Assembly: GCF_022539505.1 (NCBI RefSeq)
Contig: NC_061508.1
Span: 263,816,736 to 263,880,735, forward strand
From: Lolium rigidum
Taxonomy: Eukaryota > Streptophyta > Magnoliopsida > Poales > Poaceae
Reading direction: 5' to 3'
DNA length: 64,000 nucleotides
Shown piece after piece: positions 21,036 through 31,135 of this stretch. The notes under the pieces were generated by a model that did not search any database, was not told the DNA's origin, and saw nothing but the letters and a program-made list of their open reading frames with translations. Position numbers and translations under genes: made by a program. The first letter of the stretch is position 1; every line of letters begins with the position of its first letter.

Positions 21036-21725
21036 GGGACTGAGATCCAGTGACTTCATACCATGCGACTGAATCATTCGATCAAGATCCACCGCTTGAT
21101 CTAAATTTTAAACTTAAAACTAAACCAACTTTTCAAATGGAATGGAACTTCTCGAGAATACTCAAGGGAAGATATATATATGTCTTACTCTAATATTTTC
21201 AGTTTTTTCTAAGCAACATAAATTTTGATTTCAAATTTTAGATCAATCATGTGCGTTGGATCTTGATCGTCGATTTCGATAACCTTTTTTCGAAAGTTCA
21301 GCACGATTTAACCTCTTTTTAAAAAATATTCAAAATCTTACCCTTTTTAGTAGCGCCTTTCTCCGGGGAGCTACCCTCTTCGCCGTAGCGCCCGCGGCAC
21401 CGGCGCTGAACTTGCGCCAGCGTGGCGCGGCTGGGCCCACAATTCGCGAGATCAACTCCATTCTTAGGGGCGCTACCCTTTTGAAGTTCAACTCCCTTCG
21501 GAGTGGCGCTACCCTTTTAAAGTTCAACTCCCCTCGCAGGGACGCTACCCTTTAGAATATGTTAAGTCGCGTGGGCCGCCCCCATCCCCGCCACCTACCA
21601 CTTACCCCTCACACACCGACCTGGAAGAAGCTAGGGCGCATCCCCATCTCTCCCCCCCCCCTCTCAAATCCTTCCCCAAAATCCCCTAGATCTGAAGATT
21701 TCTTTGGTGGATTTTGGTCTCCATC
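21036..21725 (+). repeat. MULE left terminal inverted repeat
   Basis: It pairs with 27585-28122. It contains three direct sub-repeats built on GGCGCTACCC and AGTTCAACTCC (about 21469-21555). A fold-back insert at 21079-21269, absent from the right arm, makes the left arm longer. Confidence 0.65.
21079..21269. mobile_element. Small fold-back / MITE-like insert in the left MULE arm
   Basis: The ends CGATCAAGATCC and GGATCTTGATCG are perfect inverted copies. Homology continues imperfectly for about 38 bases on each side (GATCTAAATTTT versus AAATTTTAGATC). The right MULE arm lacks this segment. Confidence 0.5.
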
Positions 21726-22169
21726 CCTCCCTTAGGTATGTTCTTTCGATCCCACCAAATTTATTCGAAAATCTTGAGTCATCAGACCCAATTTGTGTAG
21801 TATTGGTGAAACCCTAGATCATCACAACTTCCGAAATTTGTGTGGTCTTGTGGATTTTATTTTAGTTTGATAGTTTTATTATCCTCTAGATTGGCCTACT
21901 TCACTAGTTAGAGTTATGGTGTGTGACTATGATTTGTTGTCAATATTGGCATGTATAGTTTGAGCTTGGTATTGTAGATCTAGATGAACTTAGAATGTGA
22001 AGATTATAATTGATATACTTATTGTTTATGCATTTGTTTTTTATAATTATTTGGTAGATGGCAAAACATTGTTGTAGGCATTCTATGTTTGGTTTTTATC
22101 TTAGAAATTTTTGCTTATCTTAGTCTGGAATATCGTTCATAGTAACTTTAATATAAAATTGTTGTAGGT

Positions 22170-24443
22170 ATGGCGGTGATACGTCTCCAACGTATCTTTA
22201 ATTTCTTATGTTCCATGCTAGTTTTATGACAATACCAACACGTTTTAGTCATACTTTATAATGTTTTTATGCATTTTCCGGGACTAACCTATTAACAAGA
22301 TGCTGCAGTGCCAGTTCCTGTTTTCTGCTGTTTTTGATTTCAGAAAAGTTAGTTTACAAATATTCTCGGAATTGGACGAAACAAAAGCCCACGGTCCTAT
22401 TTTCCACGGAGGCTTCCAGAACACCGAAGAGGAGACGGAGAGGGGACGCGAGGCGGCCACACCATAGGGCGGCGCGGCCTCACCTCTGGCCGCGCCGGCC
22501 TATGGGGTGGGCCCCTCGGGCGCCCCCCGACGCTGCCCCTTCGCCTATTTATTCCTTCCGTCGCGAAAACCCTAGTACCGAGAGCCACGATACGAGAAAA
22601 GTTCACGAGACGCCGCCGCCGTCAACCCCATCTCGGGGGGTTCAGAAGATCGCCTCCGGCACCCTGCCGGAGAGGGGAATCGTCACCGGAGGGCTCTACA
22701 TCACCATGCCCGCCTCCGGACTGATGCGTGAGTAGTTCATCCTTGGACTACGGGTCCATAGCAGTAGCTAGATGGTTGTCTTCTCCTCTTGTGCTATCAT
22801 GTTTAGATCTTGTGAGCTGCCTATCATGATCAAGATCATCTATTTATAATGCTACATGTTGTGTTTGTTGGGATCCGATGAATATGAAATACTATGTCAA
22901 GTTGATTATTGATCTATCATATATGTTATTTATGTTCTTGCATGCTCTCCGTTGCTAGTAGAGGCTCTGGACAAGTTGATACTTGTGACTCCAAGAGGGA
23001 GTATTTATGCTAGATAGTGGGTTCATGTCTCCATTAAATCTGGGGGAGTGACAGCAACCCCTAAGGTTGTGGATGTCTTATTGCCACTAGGGATAAAACA
23101 TCAATGCTTTGTCTAAGGATATTTGTATTGTTTACATTACGCACAGTACTTAATGCAATTGTCCGTTGTTTGCAACTTAATACTTGGAAGGGTGCGGATG
23201 CTAACTCTGAAGGTGGACTTTTTAGGCATAGATGCATGCTGGATGGCGGTCTATGTTCTTTGTCGTAATGCCCTAAGTAAATCTCATAGTAGTTATCATG
23301 ATATGTATATGCTTCTCTATTTGTCAATTGCCCAACTGTAATCTGTTCACCCAACATGCTATTTATCTTATTGGAGAGACATCACTAGTGAACTGTGGAC
23401 CCCGGTCCATTCTTTTACATCTGAAATACAATCTACTGCAATCATTGTTCTCTTTTGTTTCTACGCAAGCAAACATAATTCTCCACACCATACGTTTAAT
23501 CCTTTGTTTTAGCAAGCCGGTGAGATTGACAACCTCACTTTGTTAAGTTGGGGCAAAGTAGTTTGATTGTGTTGTGCAGGTTCCACGTTGGCGCCGGAAT
23601 CACCGGTGTTGCGCCGCACTACACTCCTTCACCAACAACCTTCACGTGGCCTTCATCTCCTACTGGTTCGATAAACCTTGGTTTCTTACTGAGGGAAAAC
23701 TCGCTGCTGTACTCATCATACCTTCCTCTTGGGGTTCCCAACGGACGTGTGCTTTACCGTCACAAGGAGCTGCTACACCCCAGGGATTTCTAACTCCCTA
23801 CACGCCAGCAGGCGGCGTCCGATCCGAAGAAGAACCCGAGGAAGTGGAAGCACATCGCTGACCTTTGGCCATCCAATTTTCCCGAAGGGACAGAACAAGC
23901 TCGTTGTTGGTGCGGTGACCTTTGTGTCTCCAAGCGATATGATGATTGGGATGCCAAACACGGAAGGAGGTTTTGGATGTGTCCTAACTATGCATATGCA
24001 AGGCCAAGCCAAGAAACCCATACGACTACTCACCGGTATGTGCCTCCACTTGTAATTATTTTTTCTCGAGTGTTTGCCATTAATAATATTAAGTGTGTAT
24101 TTGTAGTCTCCTCCACCTCTTTGTCAATTCGTGAAGTGGATAGATTTGGAGCAATCAACTTCTCACAAGGAAGAGGTGGCATATGAGGAGGGAAGGAAGT
24201 GTAGTTATATGTTTAATTTGATTCGTGAGGAGGAGCGGGAGAAAAAGATGAAGATTAGGCTTGAGAAACAACGTTTGGAGAAAGAGAAGAAGGAGCAAGA
24301 AGAGAAGGACCTCTGTGAGGTGGTGGAACGGGAGAAAAAAGAGAGAGGGCTCGTCGTGCAAGGGAGGATGCGAAAGCGCAAGAAGATGCAACCAAACGGA
24401 AGGGAAAATACCCCCGTTGGACTCAGTAGATTCATGTGTTGAA
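22170..24443 (+). pseudogene. GRF-type zinc-finger protein of the MULE, disrupted by a solo LTR
   Basis: The gene begins ATGGCGG at 22170-22176, is interrupted by the solo LTR 22177-23810 and its target duplication, and resumes at 23816 in the same frame. Exon 1 ends near 24030. It encodes a Trp-rich start followed by a GRF zinc finger with CWCGDLC, RRFWMCPNY. After an intron of about 75 bases, exon 2 (about 24104-24443) starts PPPLCQFVKWIDLEQ and becomes a long highly charged coiled coil (REEEREKKMKIRLEKQRLEK) before the stop. GRF fingers bind single-stranded nucleic acid in other proteins; the role in MULEs is not established. Apart from the insertion in codon 3 I see no lesion in the two exons. 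Confidence 0.65.
22177..23810 (+). mobile_element. Solo LTR G1 (Athila-type), 1,634 bp
   Basis: It starts TGATACGTCTCCAACGTATC and ends CACGCCAGCA, flanked by a perfect ggcgg duplication (22172-22176 and 23811-23815). It shares its body with the LTRs of element A (for example GCAAGCCGGTGAGATTGACA and GTTCCACGTTGGCGCCGG). No internal region or second LTR is present, so the rest was lost by LTR-LTR recombination. Confidence 0.88.
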
Positions 24444-24499
24444 CTATAAATCTTTAGAATTTTTTGTTCCACTATATGATTTGCTAGAGGATGATCCAT

Positions 24500-26089
24500 T
24501 GATGCGCGTAGATGTACACGTCCGTTGGGAACCCCAAGAGGAAGGTATGATGCGCACAGTGACAAGTTTTCCCTCAGAAAGAAACCAAGGTTTATCGAAC
24601 CAGGAGGAGCCAAGAAGCACGTTGAAGGTTGATGGTGGCGAAATGTGATGCGGCGCAACACCAGGGATTCCGGCGCCAACGTGGAACCTGCACAACACAA
24701 CCAAAGTACTTTGCCCCAACGAAACAAGTGAGGTTGTCAATCTCACCGGCTTGCTGTAACAAAGGATTAACCGTATTGTGTGGAAGATGATTGTTTGCAA
24801 GAAAACGAGTAAAGAACAATTGCAGTAGATTGTATGCGATGTAAAGAATAGGACCGGGGTCCACAGTTCACTAGAGGTGTCTCTCCCATAAGATAAAAGC
24901 ATGTTGGGTGAACAAATTACAGTCGGGCAATTGACAAATAGAAAAGGGCATAACAATGCATATACATGATATGGTAAATATAGTGAGATTTAATTGGGCA
25001 TTACGACAAAGTACATAGACCGCCATCCAACTGCATCTATGCCTAAAAAGTCCACCTTCAGGTTATCATCCGAACCCCATCCAGTATTAAGTTGCAAAGC
25101 AACAGACAATTGCATTAAGTATGGTGCGTAATGTAATCGATAACTACATCCTTAGACGTAGAATCAATGTTTTATCCCTAGTGGCAACAGCACATCCACA
25201 ACCTTAGAACTTTCTGTCACTATCCCAGATTTAATGGAGGCATGAACCCACTATCGAGCATAAATACTCCCTCTTGGAGTTAAGAGTAAAAACTTGGCCG
25301 AGCCTCTACTAATAACGGAGAGCATGCAAGATCATAAACAACACATAAGTAATAGATTGATAATCACCATAACATAGTATTCTCTATCCATCGGATCCCG
25401 ACAAACACAACATATAGAATTACGGATAGATGATCTTGATCATGTTAGGCAGCTCACAAGATCCAACAATGAAGCACAATTAGGAGAAGACGACCATCTA
25501 GCTACTCGCTATGGACCCATAGTCCAGGGTGAACTACTCACTCATCACTCCGGAGGCGATCATGGCGATGAAGAGTCCTCCGGGAGATGATTCCCCTCTC
25601 CGGCGAGGTGCCGGAGGCGATCTCCCGAATCCCCCGAGATGGGATTCGCGGCGGCGGCGTCTCGGAAGGTTTTCCGTATCGTGGCTCTCGGTGACCGGGG
25701 TTTCGCGATGGAGGCTTTAAGTAGGCGGAAGGGCAAGTCAAGGGGCGGCACGAGGGCCCCACACACCAGGGCGGCGCGGGCCCAGCCCGGCCACGCGGCC
25801 ACGGCGTGGCGGCGCCTCGTCGCCCCACTTCGTTATCCTTTCGGTCTTCCGGAAGCTTCGTGCAAAAATAGGACCCCGGGCGTTGATTTCGTCCAATTCC
25901 GAGAATATTTCCTTACTAGGATTTCGAAACCAAAAACAGAGAACAAAGCAATCGGCTCTTCGGCATCTTGTTAATAGGTTAGTTCCAGAAAATGCGTAAA
26001 TACGACATATAATGTGTATAAAACATGTAGATATCATCAATAATGTGGCATGGAACATAAGAAATTATCGATACGTTGGAGACGTATCA
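24500..26089 (-). mobile_element. Solo LTR G2 (Athila-type), 1,590 bp, opposite orientation
   Basis: On the minus strand it starts TGATACGTCTCCAACGTATC (26089) and ends ACGCGCATCA (24500), flanked by a perfect tccat duplication (24495-24499 and 26090-26094). It belongs to the same family as G1 but lies inverted relative to it, 689 bases away. The target is the 3' flank of the GRF gene. Confidence 0.88.
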
Positions 26090-26263
26090 TCCATTTGCTT
26101 CTTTTAAGTGTCTGGATGTTCCACTATATGATTTGCTAAATGTGAAATAATTTGTGTTCAAATGTTTAGATGGAACTTCTCCACCAACATTATGATCAAG
26201 AACACCGTGGGCGGTATATTTCCGAGTTTAACGTTGTAATACAATTTTGCCACACTTGTCTAT

Positions 26264-26700
26264 TTGTTTAGTTGGCATGGAGATGCCAGTTTCTTACTTG
26301 AATTTTTTCAGGAATTGTCACCCCTTCGCCTCAGGTACCACGCAGGCGTGGAGGTGAAAGCTGTATTGGTGGTTCACTGCTCCTACTTTCAGTGTGGATG
26401 TGGTAACGTTTCCCAGTTGGTCGGCGGAAAAATATCTCATACGATGATTGGTCTGATGATGTCAACCCACTGCGAGGGCTACATGGGCGAACAAATGGGA
26501 TGTGGTTTCAGAGTTCACGAGTGACCCACAAAGAATGTACTTGCAGTACATCAATGAGTTTGACACACTCACCGCCGACCAGGTACTAATTGATGTGTCA
26601 AGGTTATTGTCTTTTAGAGATAACCGAAATTACTGTGTTTTTCTTGGTTATAAGGTATGTCATGGTCCATGTCCTCTTGCGCACAATAAACATCGAAATC
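26264..26700 (+). pseudogene. Degenerate coding remnant inside the MULE
   Basis: Short open pieces in shifting frames look coding: a DDWSDDVNP-like stretch, then CEGYMGEQM, then EFTSDPQRMYLQYINEFDTL followed by TADQVLIDV. Their order and spacing suggest one protein broken by frameshifts. A plant-mobile-domain (MAIN-like) or other MULE passenger protein is possible, but I cannot confirm a family. Confidence 0.3.
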
Positions 26701-27270
26701 ACTAACCTCATTATCATTGGGATCACCCTCGGACCCGTCGCCCTTGTAGTCATCATTATCTTCTTCCATTGCTTCATAATTGCCATTGCGAATCGGGCTC
26801 GGTGGTTGGCTGATTTCTTATTGGGTCATGACATCTTGGGTCATCGGAGGAGGACTACTTGTTGAGATGTCAACATCGGGTTCAACAAACGGGCTCCTAC
26901 CATGAACTGGGGAGGCATGTCGGTTCAAGTCCAAGTGTGGCCGCGGCGATACCTTCTTTGTGGCAAATAACTCGAGAGCCTTGTCTTGCGATTCGGCCAC
27001 CACCTCCTTGTATGCACTCCACCTTTCATCTGAGTTGAGCTTCATTGTCTTCCAACAATTATGCATACCAAAGGAAACATTATACCTTCCCTCCAATTCT
27101 ATGTCATCGGTTGGACTCATCCATTTCAACTCAATCCTCACTTTGTCCACAACCTCGGCATAGTTGGGACTTCTTTCAAACACCATCACAACCTCATCGG
27201 GGTCTAACTCGACATTTCCTTTCATTAACTCGTCCTTGTCCACCTAGTGGACACTCACAATTCTCGCCAT
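26600..27270 (-). pseudogene. mudrA-type MULE transposase, N-terminal part only, broken
   Basis: On the minus strand an ATG at 27268-27270 opens a frame (MARIVSVH) that meets TAG at 27244-27246. It then continues in frame with KDELMKGNVELDPDEVVMV and FERSPNYAEVVDKV, an ELEGRYNVSFGMH segment and KALELFATKKV. A further stop follows MTQDVMTQ (26818-26820), then an acidic stretch (EEDNDDYKGDGSEGDPNDNE). This is the standard N-terminal region of grass MURA-like transposases, before the MULE DDE domain. The DDE and SWIM regions are absent. The gene is dead through two stops and truncation. Confidence 0.65.
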
Positions 27271-27584
27271 CTATAACCAAATTACAACAACCCAAATGCA
27301 TCAACTATACGTATATTACATTATAACATATGCATTTCAACAATAAAATAAGAAGATAGAATGGTGGCCAAATAGATCTAGGGCTAACCCTAACTACATC
27401 TATGTCACCAAATAGATCTAGGGCTACAAATCTTACATAGACATCATACAAACCACCAATGGACTATACAACAACAATAGAACATAGAACATGACATCAA
27501 TTTTTCTATACCAAGATTTACCAAAATAGAACCAAAAACATGACATAAATTGGACAAAATGAAGTGGATGGGAGAGAACACCTC

Positions 27585-28122
27585 TTTGCATCAAGGGGGA
27601 CCAAAATCCTCCAAAGAAATCTTCAGATCTAGGGGATTTTGGGGAAGGATTTGAGAGGGGAAAGAGAGGGGACGCGCCGTGGCTTCTTCCTGGTCGGGAT
27701 GTGAGGGGTAAGTGGTAGGTGGAGGGGATGGGGGCGGCCCACGCGACTTAACATATTCCAAAGGGTAGCGCCACTACTAGGGGAGTTGAACTTTAAAAGG
27801 GTAGCGCCACTCCGAAGGGAGTTGAACTTCAAAAGGGTAGCGCCCCTAGGAATGGAGTTGATCTCACGAATTGTGGGCCCAGCCTCGCCACGCTGGCACA
27901 TGTTCAGCGCCAGTGCTGTCGGCGCTACGGCGAAGAGGGTAGCTCCCCGGAGAAAGGCGCTACCAAAAAGGATCAGATTTTGAATATTTTTCAAAAAGAG
28001 GTCAAATCATGCTAAACTTTCAAAACAGGGTAAAAAAATTTCGAAATTGACGATCTTGATCTGATGGCTCATGTAGATAAAGTCTCATACTAACTTCTCT
28101 TAGGTCACTGGATCTCAGTCCC
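27585..28122 (-). repeat. MULE right terminal inverted repeat
   Basis: Inverted match to 21036-21725: the outer GTCACTGGATCTCAGTCCC, the GGTAGCGCC/AGTTGAACTT sub-repeats, and the shared GGGCGGCCCACGCGACTTAA block. Confidence 0.7.
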
Positions 28123-28677
28123 TATAAGAGGGAATCTCGAAGAGGAGGTCATGCACAACTACATGTGAGAGTGAGGTCGGAGAGAGAAAATGAGAGAGGG
28201 GAGGTCGTGCCATGCAACAAAGCATCATCCGGCGCACCCCCTTTTCTTCTGGCCATTGAACCCCACTCCCAGGTTGTCTCTAACCTCCAGAAATCCTAGT
28301 CCCTGGATGAGGGACTAGTCCCCTACCAGATTCGGTCGATTTAATAGAATCTAGTTTTTTTGATGATGTTAATTTGAGGAATTCAAAATAGAAAATGGTT
28401 CGTGATTTCAACAAATAACTGTCAATATATTTTGTCCCCCTGTCTCTCTCTCGCAACCCAAGAAAGTACGGTAAAAATCAACGCCAATTCAATGAGAACC
28501 CGAATATATGTTGCACTAAAACCCAAGTAACACCCTAATCGCTTTAGAATTACGAAAGAAAACTTGGCACCTTTCTAATTTTGAAGATCTCAACTTGGGG
28601 AGTTCAGAAGTGAAAACGGTTCAAAATTTGAACAAACAGTTCTCAAGATTTCTCGAAAATATGGATTCAAAAATAAT

Positions 28678-28880
28678 CCCTCCATTCCAAAATATAAGGC
28701 ATATAATTTTAATCAAAAGTCAACATCTCCTAAATTTGTCCAAGTAACTAAAAAAATATGAACATCTGTAATCCTAAATCAATATCAACATGTTCATCCG
28801 AAAGCATATTTTCTAAATATATCTATTTAATATTGTAGATGTTGATATTTTTCATAAATATTTGGTCAAACTTAGTAGGG
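28678..28880. mobile_element. Truncated Stowaway/mariner-type MITE
   Basis: It begins CCCTCCATTCCAAAATATAA, the usual left end of Triticeae mariner-type MITEs, and ends inside the family's GGTCAAACTTAGTA stretch without a right terminus. The right inverted repeat is missing, so it cannot move. Confidence 0.55.
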
Positions 28881-31135
28881 GTTTAGAATAGGAAACTGCA
28901 CCTCCCAACTTTCCTTTGTCCCACCTCACCCAATCTCACTTTTTTAAAAACATTAGGCCATAGCCCTACCTTAAATTAATAAAGTCGTTGCTGGCAAATT
29001 GATACAAGATATATGCTGAAAACCAGCTAACAGGAAACGAAAACTACAAGCAAGCAAAACAAGAAAAGGAGTGAAATACATCTTGAGCTCTGAGACCATT
29101 GTCCAGCCTTGCGATCCAACTAGAGAGACTGTGAAGCTGGTGAAGAAGGTAGTCATTGAGGGACTCACACCATTGTCAACCTCCAGAGGACAAGCAAAGC
29201 TCGGGCACCATCCGTTTCTACCTCCAAACAAAGCTCCATGCTTTCTCGCCCCGGATCGGAGGGCACCGTACCTGTCGTAGGTAGACCGCTCTCCCTGAGC
29301 ACGCATGGATATTGGAAGTTACCGCCGGGGAGAAGGACTCCGGGCACTCGCCTCGCCGCCACCCACGAACATCACTGCCACCCGCAGCACAAACCACCAT
29401 ACTAGACCAAGCTGCCAGGAGTAAGTGAAGACGATGCAAACCAACCTCCGCCGAGCTCATCCACCCAAACCCACTATCTCAAAACGGCATCACTCGAGCG
29501 CCGCCACCGTCCAAACCAAAGTTTTGGGTTTTCACCCGAGAGAGATAGGGCAAGGAGGGAGGGGATACAACCTTGATGTCGCATTCAAGAAGGAGAACGA
29601 CGCTGTCAACATCGTTGACGTCGCAGCCGCCACCATCGGCCAAGGGTTTCCCCCAGTCCAGAGCCCACATCCGACCACACCCCCCACCACCGGAGGATCC
29701 GGGGCCGAGGAGGAGCGGAGAGCACCGCAAGGAGGAGGAGTGACATGGGTATACCCTTCGGGTACCCATTATTAGTACGCAAAATCTATTTCTTGACTGA
29801 GCTCCATGTTGTCTTAGGGAGTGCGCGCTGTTCTGCTTCGTCTGATTCAATCATGTGGTTAATTTTTGATGACTTGCCACGTGGTGGGGACCACGTTCCA
29901 GTGCGTGGAAGGAATCCATCTAGAAAACGCGAGGCTGCACTGCACAACTGCACAACGTCTCCTCTAATCCAATTGTCTTCAATCCCCATGCCGCACTCTG
30001 CCCTAACCGCCATGAACTCAAGCGCAATGCCCTCTCTGGCTCTCCGGCCGTCGAGCTCTGGCTCGCCTTTTCCTCCCCATGCCCTACACCTCCTCCCCAC
30101 CCCCATCGATAGGATCCAGATCTCGGCGTGAGGCGGTGGTGGTGCCCGTGCTCTTGCTCTCGAGGAGAAGCTGCGGCGGCCATGGCGTTCATGGTGGTGC
30201 GGCGTGAGGAGGAATCGCAAGTCCTTCGCGCTTTCGAGACAAAGGGCGGCGGCCATGGTGGACTCTGGGTGGTGCCAACAAACCGCCATCCGCGCCCGCT
30301 CCCAGAGCTGCTGCCGCCAACACCACCAAGTGGAGCGGCTTCGCCGGCGACGGATGAGCACGTGGGAGGATGAGGAGGAGCTACCTCTACCTGCCCCTCG
30401 GCGGTGCCGGCGGCTGCCGCATCTGCGCCTCCGACGGGGCTGAGGCCGAGCCTGCCCCACCGTGCCGGCGTCTTTCCCGGGAAGACGAAGATGAGGGGCG
30501 ATATCCCCATCTCCCACCTCAGATCTGGATGTACTTTTTTGATCTTTTTTTTTACATGCAGAATGATGACAACGGTGAATGTATTTTCTTTACTTTTTCT
30601 ACATCCAGGATTTTGATTAGTAGTTACTCCTTTGATTTTGGATGTAACAATAGTTGATTCACCCCAGATTTGGATGTAATTCTTTTTGTTTTTTCTACAT
30701 CCAGTGTAGATCTTGATTAGTAGGTTCTCCCCTCATTTTGGATGTAACAATAGTTGGTTCGCCAAACATTTCATTCTTTTTTGGATATAGTTTCTTTCAT
30801 TTTTATACATTCACCGCTGTTTTTCTACATCCTCATTTCGAATCACAAACACTAATTTATTTACCGAGATGTAAATTTGTGTAGTTAAACTCTAATTTTT
30901 GACATGCTAATATTGATTCTAAACTGGAGAATCAAAAAAAGTCTAGGTCATTTTCCTTTTTTTGTCGGGCGTATGCTCCCGCAAAAACTGGATGGCTGCA
31001 TGTGGCGAACATGGTCCCCTTTTTTCCTTTTTAGTAAATGTCGCTTTCAGCTTCTGGGCCACTTTCTATTTTTAGTAAATTTCATTTTCAGACAAGGGGG
31101 GCACTCTATAAGACTAACTGGTAACCGGGCACCGT
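28881..31135. other. Unassigned, partly GC-rich region
   Basis: GC-rich blocks at 29140-29760 and 29990-30510 carry long overlapping frames on both strands, none with a recognisable domain. At 30598-30770 two imperfect copies, about 95 bases apart, share TTTCTACATCCA and GGATGTAACAATAGTTG. A palindromic GGGTATACCC...GGGTACCC lies near 29749-29768. It may contain remnants of LINE or LTR elements, but I cannot define any. Confidence 0.35.

Larger units (their letters stand above)
21036..28122. mobile_element. Mutator-like element (MULE) with long terminal inverted repeats
   Basis: The two ends are inverted copies: the outer GGGACTGAGATCCAGTGAC at 21036 matches the complement of 28104-28122. 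Extended homology runs inward to about 21725 and 27585, including the AGTAGCGCC/GGCGCTAC blocks and a shared CGCGTGGGCCGCCCCCATCC. Inside are a GRF zinc-finger gene (+) and the start of a mudrA-type transposase gene (-). The catalytic domain is not found. Two solo LTRs are inserted. I could not find a matching 8-9 bp target duplication at these borders, so the outermost few bases are uncertain. Confidence 0.65.

Noticed and set aside
29786..30517. 243- and 196-codon minus-strand frames
   Set aside because: Overlapping low-complexity Arg/Ser/Pro-rich translations without a family match or splice context.
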